A stretch of DNA of 36,628 bases from Verrucomicrobiota bacterium (GTDB taxonomy: Bacteria > Verrucomicrobiota > Verrucomicrobiia > Limisphaerales > UBA8199), in contig JARKQH010000426.1 of NCBI GenBank assembly GCA_029974925.1, forward strand, positions 1-36,628. The letters are read 5' to 3'. A model generated the notes under the pieces. The model was given only the letters and a program-made list of their open reading frames with translations. It was not told where the DNA came from and searched no databases. The translations under genes were made by a program, and so were the position numbers. Below, in pieces: positions 16,141 to 25,074 of the stretch (positions are counted from its first letter, which is position 1; every line of letters begins with the position of its first letter).

Positions 16141-17175
16141 ATGAAGTTTTGGAAACATGTTTGGTTGACTCTGCTCTGCCTGGCCGCCGCCCCCCTGGCC
16201 CGCGCCCAGATGCCCGATCCGCCGGGACAGGTGGCCCCGGGTGAAAAGCCCAGGCACGAAGCCTATCTCTTCGCGCACATGCTGCACGGCGATTACTGGC
16301 GGCTGTATTACAGCGTCAGCCTGGACGGTTTGCATTGGGAGCTGCTCAACGGAGGCAAACGTGTGTTCGAGGAATACCGCGGCCACGCCGATATTTGCAG
16401 GGGCCACGACGGCCGCTATTACCTGATCGGCAACCGCGGCGACCACCGGCCGGACATCAACTTCTGGGTTTCCGAGGACCTCATCGCCTGGGAAAAGCAC
16501 AGCGACTTCGTCCCGGACCTCAAGCACGTTCCCGACTACCCGAAGGCCCTGCCCCGCATCGGCGCGCCGAAGCTGTTTTTCGACGAGGCCAGTTCCCAAT
16601 ACCTCATTACCTGGCACACCACGCATGACCTGGGCCAGACGGACCTGCCCGAACCCTATTGGGCCGGCCAGCGCACGCTCTACTCGACCTCGAAAGACCT
16701 CCTCACTTTTTCCCAACCGCCGCGCAAGCTTTTCGCGTGGGACATGGCCACCATTGACACCATCATCCGCAAAGCCGGCGATTTCTACTATGCGATCATC
16801 AAAGACGAGCGCTATCCCACCCTTGAGTGGACCACCGGCAAAACCATCCGCATCTGCCGCTCGCCCAGCCTCCTGGGCCCCTACTCCGAGCCCGGTCCCC
16901 CCATCAGCCCCAACTTTCGCGAAGCCCCGACCCTGATCCCCTCGCCCAACGGCAAGGCGTGGTATCTCTATTACGAGCAGTATCCGGGTGTTTCCTACGG
17001 CCTGTCCGTGGCCGCCACGCTGGAAGGCCCGTGGTTCCAAGTGGCGGGATACCAGCAACCCAGTTGGGACAAATACTCCCTCCCGCCCAAAGTGCGTCAC
17101 GGCGCGATGCTGCCCATCAGCCGCAAGCAATATGACGCCCTGGTCGCCCGGTTTGGCAAACAGCCGGCAAAGTAA
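16141..17175 (+). CDS. GH43-type five-bladed propeller protein, exported
   Basis: This 344-residue protein has a clear signal peptide (MKFWKHVWLTLLCLAAAPLARA), which sets the ATG at 16141. The body has repeated blades of the GH43/GH117-like five-bladed propeller: YWRLYYSVSLDGLHWE, DGRYYLIGNRGDHRPDINFWVSEDLIAWE, GAPKLFFDEASSQYLITW, GPYSEPGPP, APTLIPSPNGKAWYLYYEQ. Families of this fold mostly remove arabinose, xylose or galactose residues, consistent with trimming the arabinan/galactan side chains of RG-I. I cannot assign the catalytic acids or the subfamily by eye, so substrate and activity remain inferred. It is separated from the main CAZyme run by the minus-strand MTH1187-family gene and converges with the PagL-like gene 37 bases downstream. 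Confidence 0.75.
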   Translation: MKFWKHVWLTLLCLAAAPLARAQMPDPPGQVAPGEKPRHEAYLFAHMLHGDYWRLYYSVSLDGLHWELLNGGKRVFEEYRGHADICRGHDGRYYLIGNRGDHRPDINFWVSEDLIAWEKHSDFVPDLKHVPDYPKALPRIGAPKLFFDEASSQYLITWHTTHDLGQTDLPEPYWAGQRTLYSTSKDLLTFSQPPRKLFAWDMATIDTIIRKAGDFYYAIIKDERYPTLEWTTGKTIRICRSPSLLGPYSEPGPPISPNFREAPTLIPSPNGKAWYLYYEQYPGVSYGLSVAATLEGPWFQVAGYQQPSWDKYSLPPKVRHGAMLPISRKQYDALVARFGKQPAK

Positions 17176-17212
17176 GGAACCGGCCGGTGTTCGTTTCAGG
17201 CTGCGTTTTCAC

Positions 17213-17818
17213 TCAAAACAGGACTCCAAAACCGACCATGTGCAGGTTCAGGCCCGGATTGGGCTGGGCGAGGCTGCCGTTGGACATGTGCTGGAACCGG
17301 TAACTGAGGCGCAACCTGGCCGCCAGGTCGAAGTTTACTCCGACGTGGCTGGTGAACTGCAGCTTGGTTCCAAAATTCTTGCTGCCATAAACCTCCTCGC
17401 TGATCCAGGTGGGACAAAAGCCCACCTCGAGGCTGAGCGGCACCCGCTGGCCTCCAAACAAAATGCCGAAGCCTGCTTTGAGCACCGCCCCGTCGGCGTA
17501 ATCATCGCCCAGCCAGCCGGCTGAAGCCGTCAGCGTGGGGCGCAGGTACAAGGACAACGCGCCGTTGGATTCCCAGTGCCAGGGCAGTCCGACATCGGCG
17601 TAGAATTCGCCCTGGGTGAACTGCTTGCTTTCGGTGGGAAAGGAGATGCCAAAACGCGCGCCGGCGGCGAGGATGGCCACCTGGTTGGTCGTTGAGGCAA
17701 AAGCCGCTGACAGGGTCATGACCAGGAAGGCCAACAACAGGAGAACCGCCCCGGGGCGGTTCGGTGGGATGAGGCGGGAGTCGTTTGTTTCTCGCGTGCG
17801 TTGCGGGGCCGGACCCAT
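17213..17818 (-). CDS. pagL: PagL-like lipid A 3-O-deacylase (acyloxyacyl hydrolase family)
   Basis: This 201-residue outer-membrane barrel protein of the PagL family removes a 3-hydroxyacyl chain from lipid A in characterised members. The signature is near the C-terminus: YRFQHMSNG (His177, Ser179), the H-x-S pair that is catalytic in PagL, followed by QPNPGLN. The acidic residue of the Pseudomonas triad appears to be Asn here, as judged by spacing. The protein ends GVLF, with a terminal aromatic residue as in barrel proteins recognised by BAM. The signal segment is PGAVLLLLAFLVMTLSAAFA. ATG 17818 is preferred because GGGGAGGG lies 6 bases upstream; an ATG at 17863 would add 15 residues. It is the last gene of a kinase-regulator-PagL run, 49 bases after the regulator. 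Confidence 0.82.
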   Translation of the reverse strand: MGPAPQRTRETNDSRLIPPNRPGAVLLLLAFLVMTLSAAFASTTNQVAILAAGARFGISFPTESKQFTQGEFYADVGLPWHWESNGALSLYLRPTLTASAGWLGDDYADGAVLKAGFGILFGGQRVPLSLEVGFCPTWISEEVYGSKNFGTKLQFTSHVGVNFDLAARLRLSYRFQHMSNGSLAQPNPGLNLHMVGFGVLF

Positions 17819-17824
17819 GACGGA

Positions 17825-17832
17825 CCCTCCCC
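17825..17832 (-). promoter_or_regulatory. Shine-Dalgarno selecting the PagL-like start
   Basis: GGGGAGGG on the minus strand lies 6 bases before ATG 17818. The alternative ATG at 17863 has no comparable site, so this sequence decides the start. Confidence 0.6.
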
Positions 17833-17867
17833 GTGAACGCTTCCAGGGAATCGGGGGCTTCATCCGA

Positions 17868-18494
17868 TCAGCGCTTCAGGAATTTGGCCACCGCCTCCGT
17901 CCGGGTGCGCACCTGGAGTTTTTCATAGATGCGGCGGATGTAAGTGTGGACGGTTTCGTAGCTGATGCCGAGTTTGTCGGCGATTTCCTTGTAAAGGAAG
18001 CCCTGGCTGAGGCAGTCGAGCACCTCCTGCTCGCGCTGAGACAGGTTTTCCGTTGGCTGCGGCGAAGGACCGGATTTCTGGAAGGACTGGACCACCTTGC
18101 GGGCGATGTGGGTGGTCATCGGAGACCCGCCACGGTGAACCTCACGGAGCGACTGGAGCAGCTCCGCGCTGCGAGTGCGCTTGAGCAGATAGCCCGAGGC
18201 CCCGGCGGCCAGCGCGTTGAAGATGTTATCGGTGTCCTCGTAAACGGTGAGCATCACCACCTGGATGGCCGGAGCCACCTGCTTGAGCTGGCGCACGCAC
18301 TCGACCCCGTTCATCCCCGGCAGGTTGATGTCCATCAACACCACCTCGGGCCGGTCTTTGGGCAGCCCCTGCAGGGCGGACTCGGCGTCGCCGTACTGGC
18401 TAACACAGCGGAATCCCTCCGCCCGGTTGATCACCCGCGCGAGTGTGTTGCGCAACTGTTCGTTGTCTTCGACGATGGAAACCGAAATTGGCAT
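17868..18494 (-). CDS. NarL/FixJ-type response regulator
   Basis: This 208-residue two-domain regulator has an N-terminal receiver domain with the acidic pocket E9-D10, phosphoacceptor Asp55 in V-V-L-M-D-I-N-L-P-G-M-N-G, the Thr/Val-Y switch region M-L-T-V-Y-E-D and conserved Lys in Y-L-L-K-R. The C-terminal LuxR-type helix-turn-helix (about 145-205) has LSQREQEVLDCLSQG, KEIADKLGISYETVHTYIRRIYEKLQV and R-T-E-A-V-A. It should be phosphorylated by the histidine kinase encoded 76 bases upstream and act as a DNA-binding activator or repressor. Its targets are unknown; the PagL-like gene directly downstream, on the same transcript, is an obvious candidate for co-expression. Confidence 0.96.
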   Translation of the reverse strand: MPISVSIVEDNEQLRNTLARVINRAEGFRCVSQYGDAESALQGLPKDRPEVVLMDINLPGMNGVECVRQLKQVAPAIQVVMLTVYEDTDNIFNALAAGASGYLLKRTRSAELLQSLREVHRGGSPMTTHIARKVVQSFQKSGPSPQPTENLSQREQEVLDCLSQGFLYKEIADKLGISYETVHTYIRRIYEKLQVRTRTEAVAKFLKR

Positions 18495-18517
18495 TTACAG
18501 TTTTCCCAGTGTTGCCC

Positions 18518-18534
18518 GACCCGCGTCGCGGGTC
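18518..18534. repeat. Palindrome between kinase and regulator genes
   Basis: GACCCGCG-t-CGCGGGTC is a perfect 8-bp inverted repeat in the 76-base gap between the kinase stop (18571) and the regulator ATG (18494). In the transcript it would form a tight hairpin about 25 bases before the regulator start, so it could tune relative expression or mark an RNA-processing site. It could also be a protein-binding palindrome. Confidence 0.4.
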
Positions 18535-18570
18535 AAACGGAGACTTTCCCGGCACTGTTCCGCCTCCCGC

Positions 18571-21500
18571 TCACCCGCCCTCCCCTCCGCGAGCCAGGGC
18601 GCGCAAAGGGACGGTGAGCCGGATGCAGGTGCCGCCCTCGGGGCCCGGCCCGGCCTGGAATTGTCCGCCAAGGTCTTCCATCCGGCGCCGCATGTTGCGC
18701 AAGCCGTTCCGCCCCTTGCTTTCCACGTTGGGGGGCAGACCCTGGCCGTTGTCCTCAATTTCAAGGATGAATTGAGCGGAATCCAGGCGCAATCGCAACC
18801 GGGCCGCGGAAGCCCGCGAATGCTTGACGATATTGTTGATCGCCTCCTTGGCGACCAAAAACACGTTATGGCGCAGCTCCGGGGAGATGGGCGTGGCGGG
18901 CAACTGCGGGGGGACCTCGAGCCGGTATTGCAGCCCGGCCAGCGCCAGGTATTCCTGCGCGTATTTGCACAAGTAGGTCACCAGCCCGTCCAGCGTGTCG
19001 TTGGCGGGATTAACCGTCCACACGATTTCATCCAGCGCGCGGGTGGTTTCCCGCGCCGTCTGCGAAATCTGCCGGGCATGGTTTTCAATCTCCTCCGGCA
19101 GATGCTTGTCCGCCTCCGCCATCTCCCCCAGCAGGGCGACCTGGGTCAGGTTGGCGCCCAGTTGATCATGCAGGTCGCGGGCAATCCGGGCGCGCTCTTT
19201 CTCGAGCGCCTCCTGCTGGCGCAACGCGGCGAGCTGACGCTGAAGTTTCTGGGTGGAAACGTAGTGGACTGACCCAACGATGGCGCCGAGCAGCGCCAGG
19301 GTGACCAGCGTGAGGAACCACCAAGTGCGCCAAAACGGCGGCTGAACGACGACCCCCAACGACGTGCCGGCCAGGTTCCAGACCCCGTCCTCGTTGCTGG
19401 CCGTGACTTCGAACCGGTAACGTCCGGGGGGCAGACGCGGATAACGAACCACGCGGCGGTCAGCTTCAACCTCCGTCCACTGGGTTTCGTGTGGGTTCAG
19501 CCGGTACCGGAAGCGGGCCTTCTCCGGCGCGGCGAGGTTGAGGCTGGTGTAGCGGATTTCCAGCGCCTGGCTGCCCGGTGGCACCGTCACTTCGCTCAGC
19601 GGCGCGGCGCCCAGGGTGCCCGCATCCAGGCGCCGGCCATCCAGGTAAACCGCTTCGATCATGACCGGCGGTGGATTGGTGTTTCGCTTGAGCTGCGCCG
19701 GGTCCACCGTCACCAACCCTTTGATGGTTGGAAACCAAACCCTGCCGTCGCGCGTCCGGCAGGCCGCGGGCTGCGATCCCTGCGTACACTCGGGCGAGGG
19801 CAATCCCTCGGCCCGCCCATACAGCCGCGGCGCCACCGCCGGGATCAAGCCGGCGGCCAGATCGGCCAGTTCCTTCCTTGCCACGCGCAGCAGACCCGCC
19901 GTTGTCCCCAGCCACAAATGATCGAGGTTGTCCTCCAGCAAAAACGCGATGCTGTCCCCGGCAGGTCCCAACCGTTCCGCGTAGGAGGTCCAGCGCCCCC
20001 CGGCGAAGCGGCACAAACCGCTCGAGGTGCCCACCCACAGCGCGTCGTCGCGGTCGCGCAGCAAGGCGGTCACGTTGTCGCTGGGCAAGCCGTTCGTCCG
20101 CGTGAACACCTCGAACCGCCCCTCCTGCCAGTGGGCCAGGCCGCCGCCATCGGTCCCGACCCAAAGGCCCGTTCCGCCATCCTCGGCCAGCGCCCGCACC
20201 GGAAAGGCGGGCAATCCCTCCTGGGCCGTGAGCCGCTGCCATTGCGAGCCATCCCACCACGCCAGGCCTGCCTCCGTGCCCGCCCAGAGCCTGCCCTCGC
20301 TGTCCTGATAAACCGCCGAAACGTCCCGCCGCAACAGGTCCGGTCCCGGCGCCTGCCGAAACTTGTTTTCTGAAAGCCGCAGCAAACCGCCGTTCACGGT
20401 CCCGGCCCACACCTGTTGCTGCCTGTCCACAAACACGGACCGCACGAAGCACTTCATGGGGCCCAGCGTATGCAGGTCCAGTTTCGCCTCGAAATCGGTG
20501 AACACCACGGCGCTGCCACTGGCGAAGCGCTCGATTCGCTGGTCGTTGTACCCCACCCACAGCCCCCCGAGGACGTCCTCGGCCACCGACTGGACCGTGG
20601 TGCCGCGGGTGGCCTCGAGCACCTCGAACAGGTGCCGCTTCACCCGCGCCAGGCCTCCGCCGTTCAGGCCCACCCACAAGCAACCTTCGCGGTCCATCGC
20701 CAGGGAAAGCACGGCGCTCTGGGAGAGTTCGGCGGTCGAAAGCCGGGCATAACGCCCGTCCGCTTGGAACCAGAACACGCCGTCACCGTGCGTGCCCACC
20801 ACCAGGTTGCCCTCGGCATCCTCGCAAACCGCCGTGATCGGAACCCCCTCCGTCCACGGGTACGGCCCCAGGTCACGCTGCATTTGGTCCCGCTTCCATT
20901 TCTGGATGCGATTGTCCGCCAGCCGCCAGTAACCCCCCTGCCGGCTGGCCAGCAGCGCGTCCAGCCGCCGCGCCAGCCCGGGCCGCCCATCCGGCCGGGC
21001 GGTGACCGGAAAATGAAATTCATAGACCACCGGCAGGCCGGTCGCCGGGCCCGCGGGCACCTCCCCAATCGCCGTGAGCTGCCAGTCCGAACCGACCCAC
21101 GTCAGGCCGTCGTCGTCCGTGATCACCGCCCGGCAGTTGCTGGCCAGTCCCGCTCCGGCGTTCCACACATTCACCTGCTTGTCCTGGTAACGGCAAAGCT
21201 GTCCGTCCGCGGTGTAGAGCCACACCGCCCCGCGGCGGTCCTCGCAAGCGGACATGAGCCGCCCCTGGCGGGTGCCGCGGCCGATGTCGAGGCTGATGAC
21301 GCGGCCCTGGCGGACGAGGAACACGCCGGCGCTTTCGGTGCCGATCCATAAATTCGTTTGACTGTCCTCGAACAGCTTGAGAATCCGGCTGCTCGACAGC
21401 CCCGGCGTGTTGGCCGGTCGAAAGGTGGTGAAGTGCAGGCCGTCGAACCGGGCCAGTCCGTCCAGGGTGCCGGCCCAGAGGTAACCTTCCCGGCTTTGAA

Positions 21501-21648
21501 TCAGCGTGAGCACCGCGCTCTGGGGGAGGCCATCCTCGACCCCCCAAACCCTGACATGGAAGCCGGGCGTCGAGTCAGCGCAGCTCGCAGCCACGATTCT
21601 GCACAAGAGCAATCCCGCTGCGGCAGATTTCCAGAGGTTTCCGGGCAT
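18571..21648 (-). CDS. Propeller/Y_Y_Y sensor histidine kinase (HisKA_3 type)
   Basis: This sensor kinase has 1025 residues from ATG 21648, chosen because it gives signal peptide [27 protein letters not shown] 21705 would add 19 residues. About a dozen Reg_prop blades (motifs [44 protein letters not shown]) form the periplasmic propellers to about residue 650. A Y_Y_Y domain follows ([27 protein letters not shown]). One membrane helix lies near 772-794 and a coiled coil follows it. The HisKA_3 box [14 protein letters not shown] has His827, and the ATPase has [19 protein letters not shown] and G-R-N-G-L-R-N-M. Unlike the hybrid systems of Bacteroidetes it lacks receiver and AraC domains, and signals to the separate regulator downstream. 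The ligand is unknown; the nearby pectin genes make an oligosaccharide possible (inference). Confidence 0.93.
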   Translation of the reverse strand: MPGNLWKSAAAGLLLCRIVAASCADSTPGFHVRVWGVEDGLPQSAVLTLIQSREGYLWAGTLDGLARFDGLHFTTFRPANTPGLSSSRILKLFEDSQTNLWIGTESAGVFLVRQGRVISLDIGRGTRQGRLMSACEDRRGAVWLYTADGQLCRYQDKQVNVWNAGAGLASNCRAVITDDDGLTWVGSDWQLTAIGEVPAGPATGLPVVYEFHFPVTARPDGRPGLARRLDALLASRQGGYWRLADNRIQKWKRDQMQRDLGPYPWTEGVPITAVCEDAEGNLVVGTHGDGVFWFQADGRYARLSTAELSQSAVLSLAMDREGCLWVGLNGGGLARVKRHLFEVLEATRGTTVQSVAEDVLGGLWVGYNDQRIERFASGSAVVFTDFEAKLDLHTLGPMKCFVRSVFVDRQQQVWAGTVNGGLLRLSENKFRQAPGPDLLRRDVSAVYQDSEGRLWAGTEAGLAWWDGSQWQRLTAQEGLPAFPVRALAEDGGTGLWVGTDGGGLAHWQEGRFEVFTRTNGLPSDNVTALLRDRDDALWVGTSSGLCRFAGGRWTSYAERLGPAGDSIAFLLEDNLDHLWLGTTAGLLRVARKELADLAAGLIPAVAPRLYGRAEGLPSPECTQGSQPAACRTRDGRVWFPTIKGLVTVDPAQLKRNTNPPPVMIEAVYLDGRRLDAGTLGAAPLSEVTVPPGSQALEIRYTSLNLAAPEKARFRYRLNPHETQWTEVEADRRVVRYPRLPPGRYRFEVTASNEDGVWNLAGTSLGVVVQPPFWRTWWFLTLVTLALLGAIVGSVHYVSTQKLQRQLAALRQQEALEKERARIARDLHDQLGANLTQVALLGEMAEADKHLPEEIENHARQISQTARETTRALDEIVWTVNPANDTLDGLVTYLCKYAQEYLALAGLQYRLEVPPQLPATPISPELRHNVFLVAKEAINNIVKHSRASAARLRLRLDSAQFILEIEDNGQGLPPNVESKGRNGLRNMRRRMEDLGGQFQAGPGPEGGTCIRLTVPLRALARGGEGG

Positions 21649-21746
21649 ATCGGCCAACCGCGGCTCAGTGTGCCTGCGGGGCGGCGCCGGCGCAAGCCGG
21701 GGCATGGACGCCGGGCCGCAAACGGTATAGGGTGTGCCCCAGACTT

Positions 21747-22454
21747 ATGGCCCTGGCTGACATTCGTCGAGAATACACGTTGGGCGGCTTGCGGCGGCGC
21801 GACCTCGCGCCCGAACCCCTAACCCAGTTCCGCGCCTGGTTTGACCAGGCGCTCGGAGCCCGGGGGGGCGGCCGGCTGCTCAAGTTCTTTGTCAACTTGT
21901 ACAAGGCGTTTCTCATGCTCGGGGGCGCCCAGCCGGCCGACGTCAACGCGATGACCCTCGCCACGGTGGATGCGGAGGGCCGCCCCTCGGCCCGCGTCGT
22001 GCTGCTCAAAGGCGTGGATGAGCGCGGCTTCGTTTTCTACACCAATTACCACAGCCGCAAGGGGCGGGAACTGGCGGCCAATCCCCGCGGGGCGCTGGTC
22101 TTTTACTGGGCTGACCTCGAACGCCAGGTCTGTGTCTCAGGCGAAGTCAAGAAACTGTCCGAGGCCGAGTCGGACGCCTATTTTTCCAGCCGTCCGCGCG
22201 GCAGCCGGATAGCCGCCCGCGCCTCGGACCAAAGCCAGGTGGTGCGGGATCGGGCGGAGCTGGAGCAGCGTTGGCGCGAGGAGGAGACTCGCTACGCGGG
22301 CCGCGAGGTGCCCCGGCCGCCCCATTGGGGAGGGTATGTGCTTGTGCCGGACCGGATCGAATTCTGGCAGGGGCGCCCCAACCGTTTGCACGATCGGTTC
22401 TGTTACACGCGGCAGCCGGACAACACCTGGAAAATCGAGCGTCTGGCACCTTGA
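21747..22454 (+). CDS. pdxH: Pyridoxamine/pyridoxine 5'-phosphate oxidase
   Basis: This FMN-dependent cytoplasmic enzyme makes pyridoxal 5'-phosphate. Clear family motifs are [13 protein letters not shown] at the N-terminus, [44 protein letters not shown] and the PdxH signature [14 protein letters not shown] near the C-terminus, ending KIERLAP. The length of 235 residues is about 20 longer than common PdxH proteins. The extra residues are an insert at about 39-62 ([20 protein letters not shown]) between the first helix and NAMTLATVD. The ATG at 21747 is the first Met matching the family start; GTG 21732 is upstream in frame. It is divergent from the kinase, with about 100 bases between them. 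Confidence 0.95.
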   Translation: MALADIRREYTLGGLRRRDLAPEPLTQFRAWFDQALGARGGGRLLKFFVNLYKAFLMLGGAQPADVNAMTLATVDAEGRPSARVVLLKGVDERGFVFYTNYHSRKGRELAANPRGALVFYWADLERQVCVSGEVKKLSEAESDAYFSSRPRGSRIAARASDQSQVVRDRAELEQRWREEETRYAGREVPRPPHWGGYVLVPDRIEFWQGRPNRLHDRFCYTRQPDNTWKIERLAP

Positions 22455-22575
22455 AACACGGACGGCCCCATCATTCCCGCCCGCCGCCGACCTCAGAGGG
22501 TCACCCTTCGGCGCGCGGCATCGCCGCCAACCATTGCCGCTTGGGGGCGCGAGGAGGTCCCGCCCAAAAACCCCG

Positions 22576-25074
22576 ATGAACTGGGTGCTGCTCCAGAACA
22601 GCTTGTTGGTCGGCGGTCTGACCGCTGCCCTGGCGGTCGGATTGGGAGCGTTGGTGGCGCTGTGGGTGGCCTGCCTGGACCGCCGGTGGCATGCGCTCCT
22701 GGCCGGGGGAGCGCTTCTGGTCCTGGCCTTGCCGCCCTTTCTGCTGGTCAACTGCTGGCTGCATTACCTCGGTCACACCGGTGTCTGGCGCGGCTGGCTG
22801 CCGGTGAACCTGTTCTCGCTGGGCGGCGCGGTGTGGATTCTCGCCTTGTGGCTATGGCCCATTACTTTTCTGGCGGTCTGGAGCGCCTGGCAGCGGCTGG
22901 AGGCCGCCCACCTCGAGTCCGATATGGCGCTCACCGGCGCGGCACTCATCCGCGTGCTGCTCCTCCCGCTGGCCCGGCCTGCGCTGGCTCAGGCGGCGCT
23001 CCTCACGCTTGTCCTCGCGCTCAATCATTTTGCCATCCCCGCCATCCTCCAGGTGAAGGTCTTCCCCGCTGAAGTCTGGGTGCGCTTCAGCACCACCTTC
23101 GACACCGTGGGCGCGCTCCAACTGAGCTGGCCGATGGTGTTGGGTCCGGCCCTCCTCATCCTCTGGCTGGCCCGCAGCCCGGTGGTGCCCTGGCCACACC
23201 TCCAACCTCCGCTGTCCCCCCGCTTGCTGCGCCTGCAAATCGGGCCGTTCTGGTTCCATGGCGCCGGCTTGGTTGCGGTCGCGATCTACGGGCTGGGAGC
23301 CGGTCTCCCGTTGTTTCAATTGGTGTCAGCGCCGCGGACCTGGCGTGAACTGCCGGGCGCGTTGGCGGCGGGCAGCGAGGCCGTCTGGAATTCATTTGGA
23401 TTCGCCGCGCTGGCCGCCACCCTCGTTATCGGTTTCAGCCTCTTGCAGACCGCCACCGCCACCCCCGCCGAGCCGGGCGGCGCAGTGACCTCATCGCAAA
23501 AGGGCCGGGCGATTGTCTGGCTGCTCTGGCTGCCGTTCCTCGTGCCGGGGGTGTTGCTTGGAGTTGGTTTGATCACCCTGCTGAACCGTCCCGTGCTGGC
23601 GTGGTTTTACCAAAGTGCCGCGGTGGTGCTGCTGGCGCTTGGCATTCGCTACCTGGCCGTAGGGTGGACGGCTGTCTGGCACGCCCTCGGCCGAAGCGAC
23701 CCGCGCCTGCTGGATGTTGCCCGCTTGCACGGCGCCAGCCGGATGCAACGGATCCGATACGTGCATTGGCCGCAGATCCGGCCGCAGGTCATGGCCGCCT
23801 GGTACATCGTTTTCCTCCTGGGCTTGTGGGATGTTGAAACGATCGTGCTGATCTGGCCGCCCGGGGCCGAAACCCTCGCCTTGCGCATCTTCAACCTCCT
23901 TCACTACGGTCACAATGCCCAGGTCAACGCGCTTTGCCTGGCGTTGCTGGGTCTGGCTGCCGCGCCGCTGGTGGCGTGGCTGGCTTGGCGCCGGATCGGC
24001 CGCTGGGGCCGGAGCGCGCTCCGGGCGAGCTGGTTCGCGGCTGGCGGCCTCTGGCTGTGCGGCTGCGGCCCGCAGGCGGCCTCCAATGAAACGCCTTTGC
24101 CAAGCCGGCTCTTCGACCGCGTGGAGATCATCGCCTCCCGCGGCGCGGGCGTCGGCCAGGTCAACAAGCCGCGCTCGGTTGCGGTGGACCGCGGGGACAG
24201 TCTCTACGTGGTGGACATGACCGGCCGGGTTCAGAAATTCGACTCGAACGGGGTCTTCGTGTTGCAGTGGCAAATGCCCGAAACGGACATTGGCCGGGCC
24301 AAAGGCCTGTGCCGGGACCACGAGGGCAACATCGTCGTGAACGAGCCGCACTATGCCCGCATCAACCATTATTCACCGGCCGGCCGGCTCGTCTTCCAGT
24401 GGGGGCGGCGCGGCTCCGGGCCGGGCGAACTCAACTTTCCCCGCGCCGTGGCGGTCAACTCCCGCAACCAAATCCTCGTCAGCGAATACGGCGCCAACGA
24501 ACGCGTGCAGCGTTTTCAACTGCCGCCTGTCCTAAGCCCCGGCGCCTCGGTCGAGTTCCTCGATGCCGTGGGTGAAATGGGGGATGCCCCGGGTCAGTTC
24601 AACCGCCCCGAGGGCCTGTGCGTGGATGCCCAGGACCGCATCTATGTGGCCGATTCCTGCAATCATCGCATCCAAATCTTTTCTCCCGAGGGCCGGTTTC
24701 TCCGCGCCTATGGCCAGCCCGGCCGCGGCCCCGGCCAGTTGAGCTACCCCTACGATATTTGCGTGGACCCTCAGGGCTTTCAATACGTGTGCGAATTTGG
24801 CAACAGCCGCATCCAGGTGTTCGACGCCAACGATCGGCCCGTCGAGATTATTGGAGGACCGGGGTCGGAGCCCGGGCGCTTCAGCAACCCGTGGGGGGTG
24901 GCTCTGGATTCGGCCGGCAACCTTTACGTTGCCGACTCGCAAAATCACCGCGTCCAGAAACTGAAACGGTCGCGGCCCTTTGCCGGCAGCCCGGTTCGTC
25001 CTGCGCCGATTTCCCTTCAATCGGATGCGGGTTTGCGGTTAGCTTCAGGGGCGTCGGCCGTTGAGCCCTTATGA
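22576..25074 (+). CDS. Two-domain ABC transporter permease fused to NHL-repeat propeller
   Basis: One open frame of 832 residues. Residues 1 to about 485 form a double MetI-like permease (FbpB/ThiP type) with about a dozen hydrophobic segments and two EAA loops: LESDMALTGAALIR..LP at about 113 and DPRLLDVARLHGASRMQRI at about 375. After the last helix and a basic stretch (RRIGRWGRSALR) comes a second hydrophobic segment ending L-C-G-C-G, a lipobox-like site with Cys497. Residues about 515-815 are NHL repeats (VNKPRSVAVDRGDSLYVVD, FNRPEGLCVDAQDRIYVAD, FSNPWGVALDSAGNLYVAD), probably a six-bladed propeller. No ATPase or binding-protein gene is in the window. It may be a real fusion, a fusion later cut by signal peptidase II, or two overlapping products with an internal start. 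GAGGAGGT lies 17 bases before the ATG, rather far. The VWA gene overlaps the stop. Confidence 0.85.
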   Translation: MNWVLLQNSLLVGGLTAALAVGLGALVALWVACLDRRWHALLAGGALLVLALPPFLLVNCWLHYLGHTGVWRGWLPVNLFSLGGAVWILALWLWPITFLAVWSAWQRLEAAHLESDMALTGAALIRVLLLPLARPALAQAALLTLVLALNHFAIPAILQVKVFPAEVWVRFSTTFDTVGALQLSWPMVLGPALLILWLARSPVVPWPHLQPPLSPRLLRLQIGPFWFHGAGLVAVAIYGLGAGLPLFQLVSAPRTWRELPGALAAGSEAVWNSFGFAALAATLVIGFSLLQTATATPAEPGGAVTSSQKGRAIVWLLWLPFLVPGVLLGVGLITLLNRPVLAWFYQSAAVVLLALGIRYLAVGWTAVWHALGRSDPRLLDVARLHGASRMQRIRYVHWPQIRPQVMAAWYIVFLLGLWDVETIVLIWPPGAETLALRIFNLLHYGHNAQVNALCLALLGLAAAPLVAWLAWRRIGRWGRSALRASWFAAGGLWLCGCGPQAASNETPLPSRLFDRVEIIASRGAGVGQVNKPRSVAVDRGDSLYVVDMTGRVQKFDSNGVFVLQWQMPETDIGRAKGLCRDHEGNIVVNEPHYARINHYSPAGRLVFQWGRRGSGPGELNFPRAVAVNSRNQILVSEYGANERVQRFQLPPVLSPGASVEFLDAVGEMGDAPGQFNRPEGLCVDAQDRIYVADSCNHRIQIFSPEGRFLRAYGQPGRGPGQLSYPYDICVDPQGFQYVCEFGNSRIQVFDANDRPVEIIGGPGSEPGRFSNPWGVALDSAGNLYVADSQNHRVQKLKRSRPFAGSPVRPAPISLQSDAGLRLASGASAVEPL

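Noticed and set aside
15949-17130. Long minus-strand open frame extending upstream of the MTH1187-family gene
   Set aside because: It is antisense to the GH43-type gene, has the Val/Ala/Gly/Arg-rich composition of a shadow frame, and the true start at 15948 has a strong Shine-Dalgarno.
18571-19300. Hybrid two-component (HTCS) architecture of the kinase
   Set aside because: The protein ends shortly after the ATPase domain with no receiver or AraC domain; the regulator is a separate gene.
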